Positions 19,501 through 25,960 of a stretch of 64,000 bases of DNA are shown piece after piece. Each line of letters starts with the position of its first letter. Positions within the stretch are counted from its first letter, which is position 1. The DNA is from Dinghuibacter silviterrae (lineage in GTDB: Bacteria; Bacteroidota; Bacteroidia; Chitinophagales; Chitinophagaceae). The notes beneath the pieces are model-generated. The model saw only the letters and a program-made list of their open reading frames with translations. It was not told the DNA's origin and searched no databases. The translations under genes and the position numbers were made by a program. Where the stretch lies: assembly GCF_004366355.1 (NCBI RefSeq), contig NZ_SODV01000002.1, forward strand, positions 2,272,768 to 2,336,767, read 5' to 3'.

Positions 19501-20013
19501 GGGGCTGTCCATGGCCTGATCGGGCGAGGATTCCATGTCGATCACGCCTATCACGGAAAAAACGTTGGTCAGGACCGGGAAGGTATCGTTCAGGAAACCC
19601 ACGATCATGTATTCCAGCGTCCGCACCGCCATATTCGCCGCCAGGTCCGCCACCACCTGCTGGTCCGCCGCGCTGAGCCCCGAGGCGGCCGTTTGGATTT
19701 CGTTGCCCACCGCCGCCAGCGCCGCGACCAGTTCGCCGATATGGGCGATCAGGGGCAGCGCGTCCGCGATGATGGTCGATGCGTCCCCCCCGCTGATGGC
19801 ATTTTCCAGGGTCGTGATGTCCGCGGCCAGCGCGCCCGCCTTGGTGCCTGCGTCCGACAGCTTCGTGAGGATGGCAGTGTCGGACGATAACGCCGCCGGC
19901 AACTGCACGCCCAACAGCCCGAACATCCCGGGCCCCAGGAGTTGTTCGAGTGGGGTCAGGAGCTTCCCCAGCTCCAGTACGACACTTTCTAGTGTACCGG
20001 TTGTGTTGGCCAT
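16600..20013 (-). CDS. DUF6603-like giant beta-rich protein
   Basis: This 1137-residue protein lacks a signal peptide. The first 180 residues are helical and Ala/Leu-rich; the rest is strongly beta-patterned with alternating hydrophobic residues. The region around residue 584 (GFTLNGVGGLLGLNRTMNV) and the following FEGHFIVGPMAELGWAD match what I remember of DUF6603. A conserved-looking string near residue 979 (EEFAPANFFNFTDDQKLSQP) also recalls uncharacterised family members. The start overlaps the end of the subtilase gene by 25 bases, which supports translational coupling. Function unknown. The many amphipathic strands could form a barrel or a repetitive beta-solenoid, but the absence of an export signal argues against an ordinary outer-membrane porin. 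Confidence 0.85.
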   Translation of the reverse strand: MANTTGTLESVVLELGKLLTPLEQLLGPGMFGLLGVQLPAALSSDTAILTKLSDAGTKAGALAADITTLENAISGGDASTIIADALPLIAHIGELVAALAAVGNEIQTAASGLSAADQQVVADLAANMAVRTLEYMIVGFLNDTFPVLTNVFSVIGVIDMESSPDQAMDSPVTGGIIVPRRFYLDRIPTLFSHPDQFLQQVFQWGTPSFDGLAIYKRLQMLLEDIAIPAAIYQPTGQPASLEAYLFSLQTDTTQHPPGLTASITLPGQTTFDKAFPLSALWQATTHVAATYDAGLSVGLTPPFNLTFHPPTGNVSLTTTLGIQAQKSDGTNVMILGETGGSGLQAKSISLSAGVTANLGTSGGSVTPTVQFSVDGGLLHIDFSQGDGFIQKLLSGVKLDSDFSIQATWDPTNGLKFTGQAGVEVLIPLHIDLSVIVINGLYVSLGFTNTTPLQIGLAAEFTANLGPLVATVDQMGVNIGITFPPNGQGRLGMADIDFSFLPPKGVGLEVNTGIIVGGGYLYLNPDQGEYYGALELEFQDLFSLKAVGIINTKMPDGSNGFSLLIIITADFTPIQLGFGFTLNGVGGLLGLNRTMNVDVLRQGIKTNAIKSVLFPDNVIANIDKIISDLKQIFPVFEGHFIVGPMAELGWADIITLEIGILIEIPDPKIAILGVVKALLPTQDAPLLRIQVNFLGVIDFDNKYISFDASLYDSNLLVFTLTGDFAFRLSWGDNPYFLLSVGGFNPAFKDAPPDLQHMTRLGISLLNNSVVQLSVTCYFAVTSNTVQFGAKATLYAGCDAFNIYGYLGFDCLFQFDPFYFEVDIYAGLALRMGTSTIMGITVSGQLSGPTPWDIQGDASFTILFFTISVGFHETWGQSNQAGSKQKIDILGLLNQAIADNSNWKAILPSNNSQHVSLKTIAPGGQEMVVHPFGSLTFSQRIVPLDVDIVKFGNNIPQDANHFTITDQNPADQTVVAQEEFAPANFFNFTDDQKLSQPSFQNMDSGFTVTGTTGLLSADVITEEVDYKLTYLHKQTNTLVSAGIYIPSASWFPSNVKASAVSRSSLSYANNRVSVNAPDPVAVNNTQYAIAGTADLKQVAGTNLTGSYAEAMGMVSNLLVTQPSLTGQIQIVQDYELNPN

Positions 20014-22382
20014 ACAGCGGGTTCTTGTTTATAGTGTCCAACCATGTCGATCATTTCCCGGAGGGTCATGTCGTGGGAAAATCCGGCCAGCAGCGGTTCG
20101 AGAGGCGCAATGTCCCCCAGGAGGGCGGACGAGGCATATTGCCTGAGGATGTCCAGGAACTTCGTGGCCGCGTCGGTCAGCGACAACCCGTCTATCTCCG
20201 GTCTCAACCGGAGGGCTGGATTGTAGTAAGCCTGCATCGCCAGTCTTGTCCAGACCGGCCCCTTGACGCGGTGCCATATCGTGGCCACCCTCCGGTTATG
20301 GTTGATCAGGTTCATGACTTCCGGGAAATACCGCTGGAAAAGCCCGGCCAGGCTTTTACCGTTTGGAGTCCGTAGCAGCTCTTCCTGCAGGGAGGGCTCC
20401 GTTTCCGGCGCCTGGACCGTGGCAGGTTCCACCACCAGGGCGCTGAAAAGCGACACCTTCTGTACCGCTTTTTTGGCGTCCACGGCGCCCACCCCCCAGC
20501 CCTGGACATCCTCGGGCGTCAAGCCACCGGGTGGCGCGTTGACACTGGCGGGGTCCAACAGGGCGGTTCTCAGTTGGGCCTGGGTATATTGCGGTTTTAC
20601 CTGGAGCATCAGCGCCATGGTGCCTGCTACATGGGGAGATGCCTGGCTGGTCCCATTGTGGGCGACATACCAGTCCTGGCAGCAGGCGCAGCAGCAAGAG
20701 CAATGCTCTTTGTCATGACCCGCGGAATGGATGTTTTCTCCCGGTGCACAGAGGTCCGGCTTTTGTGCCGTTGCCGGCCGGTCCCGGGTAGGCCCCCGGC
20801 TTGAAAAAGCAGTCAGCGTTCTGTTTGCCGGGTCGGTGATGCCGTATGCGCCCGTACTGATGCTCAGTTTCCCGCAAGCAAACATGGACATCGTCGACAA
20901 GGACGTGGTTTTGACCGGTAACGGAAGGACGGGTGGCCCGGGTTGGGCTGGTCTGTTGTCATGAAAGCAAAACCCATCCTTGCCGGTGCCGTCTTCACAA
21001 TAACCATCCACGGTAACCGCCGCCCCACCGCTGTTTGTCACATGGATGACCCAGGTTCCGGATAGGCTCATGCCGCTCGTCCCCGGTTTTATGGAGCCGT
21101 TGGAGATGCCGTCTGCGGGCGAGCTGGCGACGGACACGGCGCTTCCCGGCCCATTGGCCGTTGAGCTGGAGTTGGCCTCCGTTACCGTTTCCGATGTGGG
21201 TGCGGGCGAGGTGATGGATATTTGTATTTGGCTGCCGGCCGCATACCAAAGGGTAAAATCACGTTCGCGCTTGTCCGAAGCAGGTATGTTCCAGGGAATA
21301 TCGAGGGTCCCGCCGGCGGGTATGCTGTCCTGTGCATGCATGTCCTTGTCCCCCCAGTTACCCGCTGCAAAAGAGACGCCTATCCCCGTGGCTGCGGGTA
21401 GATTGAGGATGTCTTCGATCGTTTGGATGGTGGGGTTGTAGCTGTGCATCAGCGAGGAGTTCATACGGCCCAGGCTGAGATTGACGGCGACCGGCATCGG
21501 ATTGGTGAAGCCGGTCTTTGCCCTGTCAAGAACGTAGGCGATGGCATCGAGCAGCTCATTCCCGTCGGTCCCCGCAGGATTGGCCACAGCGGTGTCCCCC
21601 TTTGTCAACCCCCACTTTCGTACGATGACAAAGGTCGCTTCGGGTGCGACCCCGATATATTTGAAGGCGTCCGAGCAGGCCCCCGGCGGGGCCCCGTTGC
21701 CCGCAGCGATACCCGCCACATGGGTGCCATGTCCGTCGTCGTCCGTGTGCCGGCAGGTCGGTGGGTTGCTGTCCGGATTGGCAAGTGTCGCTTCTATATC
21801 CTCGTCGTTGTATTCCACCCCATAGTTTATTGTATAGGCGCTGCCCAGTGGGGGCCAACTGATGGGGTCGGGTGCTTGCTCCGTCGGTAGCGGGGCCTTG
21901 AGTCCTGGGATCATCGTCTGGTCCCAGATATATTTGATGCGGGTTTTTTGAGGGTTCACCGGGTCCCGGAACACGGGGTGCGTGAAGTCGATCCCGGTAT
22001 CGATGATGCCGACAACCACCCCCTTCCCTGTCGTACCGCTAAAGGTATTGCCACTTCGGGACCAGACCTGGTTGGCCTCTATATCCGGTACACTCTTGTC
22101 CAGGACAATGTGCCCGGGCAAATGCCGGTCGATGCTGAGGACTTGTGGATGCGCCGCCAGGGCCCTTAGCGTCGGCACGTCCGCGTCGCCGAAGGCCGTG
22201 TGGCTGGGCGTCGGCCTGCCCCGGAAACCCAACGCCGCAATGTTGGCGTAATCTCCCGTAAAGGCGATGCCGATCGATATTTCCTGGTTGTCCGGCACCG
22301 GGTGGGTGCCCAGGGAAGGATTTTTTTCAAAACGCTCTTTTTCCATGAGCAGGAGCGCCAAGGAGGGATCGAGGTTAGCCAT
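19989..22382 (-). CDS. S8 subtilisin-like serine peptidase, first gene of giant-protein operon
   Basis: This 797-residue subtilase has a complete catalytic set: Asp128 (GIIDTGIDFTHP), His218 (DDGHGTHVAGIAAGNG), the oxyanion Asn342 (FAAGNWG) and Ser579 (NGTSQASPHVAGTM). An insert of about 130 residues (roughly 345-480) between Asn and Ser looks like a beta-sandwich. Just before the active serine sits a cysteine cluster, CSCCCACC (561-568), which I do not know from other subtilases. A C-terminal helical extension of about 150 residues follows the catalytic domain. There is no signal peptide, so a cytoplasmic role or export by another route is likely. It is the promoter-proximal gene of the five. 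Confidence 0.92.
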   Translation of the reverse strand: MANLDPSLALLLMEKERFEKNPSLGTHPVPDNQEISIGIAFTGDYANIAALGFRGRPTPSHTAFGDADVPTLRALAAHPQVLSIDRHLPGHIVLDKSVPDIEANQVWSRSGNTFSGTTGKGVVVGIIDTGIDFTHPVFRDPVNPQKTRIKYIWDQTMIPGLKAPLPTEQAPDPISWPPLGSAYTINYGVEYNDEDIEATLANPDSNPPTCRHTDDDGHGTHVAGIAAGNGAPPGACSDAFKYIGVAPEATFVIVRKWGLTKGDTAVANPAGTDGNELLDAIAYVLDRAKTGFTNPMPVAVNLSLGRMNSSLMHSYNPTIQTIEDILNLPAATGIGVSFAAGNWGDKDMHAQDSIPAGGTLDIPWNIPASDKRERDFTLWYAAGSQIQISITSPAPTSETVTEANSSSTANGPGSAVSVASSPADGISNGSIKPGTSGMSLSGTWVIHVTNSGGAAVTVDGYCEDGTGKDGFCFHDNRPAQPGPPVLPLPVKTTSLSTMSMFACGKLSISTGAYGITDPANRTLTAFSSRGPTRDRPATAQKPDLCAPGENIHSAGHDKEHCSCCCACCQDWYVAHNGTSQASPHVAGTMALMLQVKPQYTQAQLRTALLDPASVNAPPGGLTPEDVQGWGVGAVDAKKAVQKVSLFSALVVEPATVQAPETEPSLQEELLRTPNGKSLAGLFQRYFPEVMNLINHNRRVATIWHRVKGPVWTRLAMQAYYNPALRLRPEIDGLSLTDAATKFLDILRQYASSALLGDIAPLEPLLAGFSHDMTLREMIDMVGHYKQEPAVWPTQPVH

Positions 22383-22390
22383 AGCCGGGG

Positions 22391-22398
22391 CAAGTATA
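22391..22398 (-). promoter_or_regulatory. Candidate -7 box for the giant-protein operon
   Basis: The minus strand reads TATACTTG, seven of eight matches to TAnnTTTG, only eight bases upstream of the subtilase ATG. No TTG lies at the ideal distance; the nearest is 22 bases upstream. If used, the transcript would be nearly leaderless. Confidence 0.4.
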
Positions 22399-22436
22399 GG
22401 TGAACAAAAGGTGACCCACCCAAGCTAGAGACTTTT

Positions 22437-22482
22437 CCCGTTATATGCAACGGGTCTACACCGAATGCGTACATATACGCAT
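22437..22482. other. Two tandem short hairpins upstream of the giant-protein operon
   Basis: CCCGTT-ATATGC-AACGGG (22437-22454) and ATGCGTA-CATA-TACGCAT (22465-22482) are perfect inverted repeats of 6 and 7 bp. Neither has a T-tract. They sit between the stop of the upstream gene (22492) and the candidate promoter, so they may be operators or weak terminators. Confidence 0.4.
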
Positions 22483-22491
22483 GCCCCAACG

Positions 22492-23520
22492 TTAGCGCCG
22501 GTTGGCGCGTTGAACATAAAATTCGACGATGCTGCTCAGCGTGTTAGGATCGCTATCCGGCATCGCATGCGTCGGATGCGGCATCCATGACTGGAAGATG
22601 GCCATATCCGGATGCAGTTGATACCGATCGCTCAATTCCACCAGGTGGTTCCGGGCATCCTGCATCCAGGCCGCATCGGTAGTGTCCAGGGGTGTGCCGT
22701 CATAGATGATCCCGATCTTGTCCAGCAAATGCCGCTCCCGAAGCGTCTCGCAAAAATGAAAATACGCCACCGCATCCGCCGGCTCGACACTGGGCGCCCG
22801 ATTGGCCCAGGGAATATCCAGTTGCATAAACGCCAGCGGCCGCCCGTTGAGCGCCCGGAAACCGGCGGTCCAGTCGCTCAGCACCTGCTGCCAGCCCGGA
22901 AACGCCGCGATTTCCGTGGGCTCTACCTCGCCGACGACGATGTCCGGGAAAGCCTGCCGGTATACGTTTAGCGTGGGGATCATTAAGCGAAGGATGGTAT
23001 CCACCGGGCTTTGACAACCCGGTTGTGACTTGCCTGCCCTTTTGGTGAAATAATGGCCATAATACAACGGCTCGTCCATACACAAAAAGTCGATCCTGCC
23101 ACCGGCCTTTTTGATCTTGGCGCAAATATTCGCGGCTTGTGCCGGTGTTCCATATCCTTCCACCAGACCCAACCCACCGCAGGGCGGCACCGGGTTTTTA
23201 AAGTTCACATCGATCGTGCCGGTCTCCAACCCGATGGCGATCCCCCTGCGTTTCAGATCGGCAACGATGGTATCGATCTGGCCCTGGCGCGCCGGGTTGA
23301 CAAAGCTCCCGTAGAGCTTGAACACGCGGGTATGCTCCGCTGCCTTTTTCCAGGTTGCGTCCGGGGTGAATAGCTGCATAAAATCAACCGCACGGTTCAG
23401 GGGCGAAGGGGGAATGGATGCTTGTGGGCAAAGCCAGATGTCGCGGGTTTGTGCTTGTAGATAGGTTTGTCCGGCGGACAAAACGATAAGGGTTGTTAAA
23501 ATTAGGGTGCGTATAGGCAT
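22492..23520 (-). CDS. Secreted protein of unknown function, possible TIM-barrel hydrolase
   Basis: This 342-residue protein has a Sec signal peptide (LILTTLIVLSAGQTYLQAQ). The mature sequence has the alternating strand/helix pattern of an (alpha/beta) barrel. Acidic residues end several predicted strands: IGLETGTIDV, GGRIDFLCMDEPLYYG and VGEVEPTEIA. FLCMDEP is placed like a catalytic acid of a glycosidase-type barrel. No specific family is recognised, so the hydrolase idea is inference. The gene starts 27 bases from the divergent TlpA-like gene, so the two promoters must overlap; TAACTTCA at 23525-23532 (minus) is a possible -7 box. Confidence 0.75.
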   Translation of the reverse strand: MPIRTLILTTLIVLSAGQTYLQAQTRDIWLCPQASIPPSPLNRAVDFMQLFTPDATWKKAAEHTRVFKLYGSFVNPARQGQIDTIVADLKRRGIAIGLETGTIDVNFKNPVPPCGGLGLVEGYGTPAQAANICAKIKKAGGRIDFLCMDEPLYYGHYFTKRAGKSQPGCQSPVDTILRLMIPTLNVYRQAFPDIVVGEVEPTEIAAFPGWQQVLSDWTAGFRALNGRPLAFMQLDIPWANRAPSVEPADAVAYFHFCETLRERHLLDKIGIIYDGTPLDTTDAAWMQDARNHLVELSDRYQLHPDMAIFQSWMPHPTHAMPDSDPNTLSSIVEFYVQRANRR

Positions 23521-23536
23521 AGGTCTGAAGTTACAT

Positions 23537-23544
23537 TATATTTA
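23537..23544 (+). promoter_or_regulatory. Candidate -7 box for the TlpA-like gene
   Basis: TATATTTA matches seven of eight bases of TAnnTTTG and ends three bases before the ATG at 23548. No good -33 element is visible. The divergent gene starts at 23520. Confidence 0.4.
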
Positions 23545-23547
23545 GGT

Positions 23548-25080
23548 ATGCTACGTATCACCTCGCTGCTTTCCTGCCTGCTGATGTTCTCTCTCCTGCG
23601 CGCGCAGGAAATGCCACGCCCCGTTACGATCCGCGTGTCACTGACCCCTACCACCGCTACCTCTTGTGACCTCTCGATGACGGGTTGGACGATACAGTCT
23701 GACTATTCAAAAGAAGGGCATAAGACGATCCCGCTGGACGCCCATGGATCTGGTTCGCTGTCGTTCCAACTCGATAAGCCCCGCTTTGTCCGGTTAACCT
23801 ATGGCGATTCGGATTCGAATCAAATCCATGTCTATACATTTTTTCTCTCACCCGGCGATAGCCTTCTTTTTAAAGCAGACCAGAGCCAGTGGCCGGTAAA
23901 CATCCAGGTCTCCGGCAGGGGCGCGGAAGACAATCAACCGATGGCAGGCACCTTGTATGCCTATCCCGCAACCTTTGGTTTGCAAACGGACACGCTGCCC
24001 GGAGAGGCCGTCGAGGTGACCGGCCGGCAGGTGCATACAGGCGACAGCACCCTGAAGGCTTATGTGTTGCAATACCATCCGAGCGCCGCTTTCATAAAAG
24101 CGTGGGCGGAATATACGGCGTACATGGCGCCCTGGGGATATTTTTTTTATAAGGAAAATAACAAATACGGCATAGGGGCTGCGTACGAACGGAACAAGGC
24201 CGAATGGCAACGGGTCCAGGACAGCATTTTTGCCGGGCATCCCCTCGACAATGGCGAAGCGCTTGTCGCGCCCAGTTACCAGGCGCTCGTGGAAAATTTC
24301 CTGTTGCGCACCAAGGAACGTCTTTGGGAGGAAGCCCGCAATCACCCCGTTTCATTTTACCGGGAATGGTACGACACCACCGAGGAAGCGGGTGCAAAAA
24401 TGTACCAGTCGGACCTTCAAAACCGCCTCAAGGAAAAGATCATCCTTCGTTATTTTAAAGACCCGGGGGTCGTGGAATATGCATACGCCCTCCTGATGGA
24501 GGAGGCCTTGGCGGAAAGCAATCCGAACAACCTGATTTCCATCTGGCAACGGTTCAAGGAACGTTTCCCCCACAGCACCTACCTGCCCTGGTTCGAACAA
24601 CCGATACAGGCTGTGATGGAACGGCAACGCCGGGAACTGACCCCCCAAATGGTCTTTGCCCCCGATAGCGGGGCCCACCTGCATACGTGGGAAGACCTTT
24701 TGGCGCTGGTCAAGGGCAAGACCGTTTTGTTGGATATGTGGGGTACCTGGTGCAACCCCTGCCGGGAACAATTGGAGCAGAATACCCAGGCGCTTCACGA
24801 CCACTTCAAGGGCAAGGGCCTTGACTTTGTATACGTCGCCAACTATGACGAAGCACACAAGGAACAATGGGTAAAGCTCATTGCGTATTTCGACCTGGAG
24901 GGTACCCATGTCCTGGCGGGCCGGGACCTAAGCAAGGACATCATGAACAAAGTAAAGGGCACCGGCTTTCCCACGTATGTCATCATCAAAAAGGACGGCA
25001 CCTTTGCCTTGTCCAAGGCTGGCTACCCTATGGATAGGAACGTGCTGGTCCGGCAGTTGGAGGAGGCGTTGGACGATTAG
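23548..25080 (+). CDS. TlpA-like thioredoxin-fold protein
   Basis: This 510-residue protein carries an N-terminal signal peptide (MLRITSLLSCLLMFSLLRAQ), a long N-terminal region of mixed fold and a C-terminal thioredoxin domain from about residue 375. The redox motif is WCNPC (GTWCNPCREQ) near residue 402, followed by the conserved cis-proline region GTGFPTYVIIKKDG. Such proteins act in the periplasm as thiol-disulfide reductases, often in oxidative stress or cytochrome maturation. The gene's last 53 bases overlap the convergent EamA gene, whose own tail is unusual. The exact substrate is unknown. Confidence 0.9.
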   Translation: MLRITSLLSCLLMFSLLRAQEMPRPVTIRVSLTPTTATSCDLSMTGWTIQSDYSKEGHKTIPLDAHGSGSLSFQLDKPRFVRLTYGDSDSNQIHVYTFFLSPGDSLLFKADQSQWPVNIQVSGRGAEDNQPMAGTLYAYPATFGLQTDTLPGEAVEVTGRQVHTGDSTLKAYVLQYHPSAAFIKAWAEYTAYMAPWGYFFYKENNKYGIGAAYERNKAEWQRVQDSIFAGHPLDNGEALVAPSYQALVENFLLRTKERLWEEARNHPVSFYREWYDTTEEAGAKMYQSDLQNRLKEKIILRYFKDPGVVEYAYALLMEEALAESNPNNLISIWQRFKERFPHSTYLPWFEQPIQAVMERQRRELTPQMVFAPDSGAHLHTWEDLLALVKGKTVLLDMWGTWCNPCREQLEQNTQALHDHFKGKGLDFVYVANYDEAHKEQWVKLIAYFDLEGTHVLAGRDLSKDIMNKVKGTGFPTYVIIKKDGTFALSKAGYPMDRNVLVRQLEEALDD

Positions 25081-25960
25081 ATATGGATCTGGAGGTTGTA
25101 ATAGAAAAATAGGAGTGCAAAAAAACAGGAATAAGCACCAATGCGGAACCAATATAAAAGTTCAGGTTTAGTACTTCCTTATTTCCAAAAATCAGAATGG
25201 CAAAGGTCATTCCATATATTGGCTCCAGGTTGCTGTTAAGGGTTACTGTGAATGGGGTAATCTTTTTCATGATGTCCAACAAAACAATGTAGGCAACCGA
25301 AGTACACAGCAGGGACATCATCAGTAGATAAAAGACATCAGAAAACGTGACCAAAGCAAGGTCGATGGCTCTATGGGCAAAAAACCTGATGTACAACGGG
25401 AAAATGACCATACTGGTCAGGCAGGCTCCTGTCATTTCAAAAAAAGTGACCACAGATCCATCATATTTTGAAAGGGTGGTCCCGTTGATGACGGTAAATA
25501 CAGCTGCAAAAATAGCGGACAACAATGCGCTCAATAATCCTCCCCAATATAGTGACTCGGAGTGAAAAATGACATAAATCCCGAGTACGACCATAAGCCC
25601 CAATACAATTTCATAAGTTCTTATTTTCCTTTTGGCAATGATGGGTTCAATAAGGCTAACCCAAAATGACGTCGTGGCAACGCCAATAAGCGAAATGGAT
25701 AAGGTCGATAAACGCCCCGCCAAAAAAAAGAAAAGCCAATGTAAGCAAATAAGGGCGCCGTTTAGCAAGGCCTTTGTGACGATTTTTTTATCCAGCCTGA
25801 CGTTTTTCTTTTTGTATATCAGCCAAAGGCCAATGCTACATGATGCCAGTAGGGACCGGTAGAAAACAATTTCTTCGCTATGAATCGATATTGATTTAGC
25901 TAGAATTGCGGTAAAACCCCACATTATTATTATTAAATGCAAATAAATATACCGGCTCAA
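25028..25960 (-). CDS. EamA/DMT-type transporter
   Basis: This 310-residue protein has about ten hydrophobic segments arranged as two EamA repeats (LHLIIIMWGFTAILAKSI; LLSALLSAIFAAVFTVING), typical of drug/metabolite exporters in the inner membrane. The frame opens with TTG at 25960, which overlaps the stop of the SHMT-GT gene (TTGA); an ATG twelve codons further in is possible but would remove half of the first membrane segment. Base composition is AT-rich like the SHMT-GT gene. The last 20-odd residues (SRSISNRPTPPPTAGPARSYP) are read from the antisense of the TlpA-like gene and look non-native. It probably exports or flips the product of the upstream enzyme. Confidence 0.88.
   Translation of the reverse strand: MSRYIYLHLIIIMWGFTAILAKSISIHSEEIVFYRSLLASCSIGLWLIYKKKNVRLDKKIVTKALLNGALICLHWLFFFLAGRLSTLSISLIGVATTSFWVSLIEPIIAKRKIRTYEIVLGLMVVLGIYVIFHSESLYWGGLLSALLSAIFAAVFTVINGTTLSKYDGSVVTFFEMTGACLTSMVIFPLYIRFFAHRAIDLALVTFSDVFYLLMMSLLCTSVAYIVLLDIMKKITPFTVTLNSNLEPIYGMTFAILIFGNKEVLNLNFYIGSALVLIPVFLHSYFSITTSRSISNRPTPPPTAGPARSYP

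Noticed and set aside
6798-22382. Reading of the giant-protein operon as a phage tail or contractile injection system
   Set aside because: No sheath, tube, baseplate, spike or AAA+ ATPase gene was recognised.
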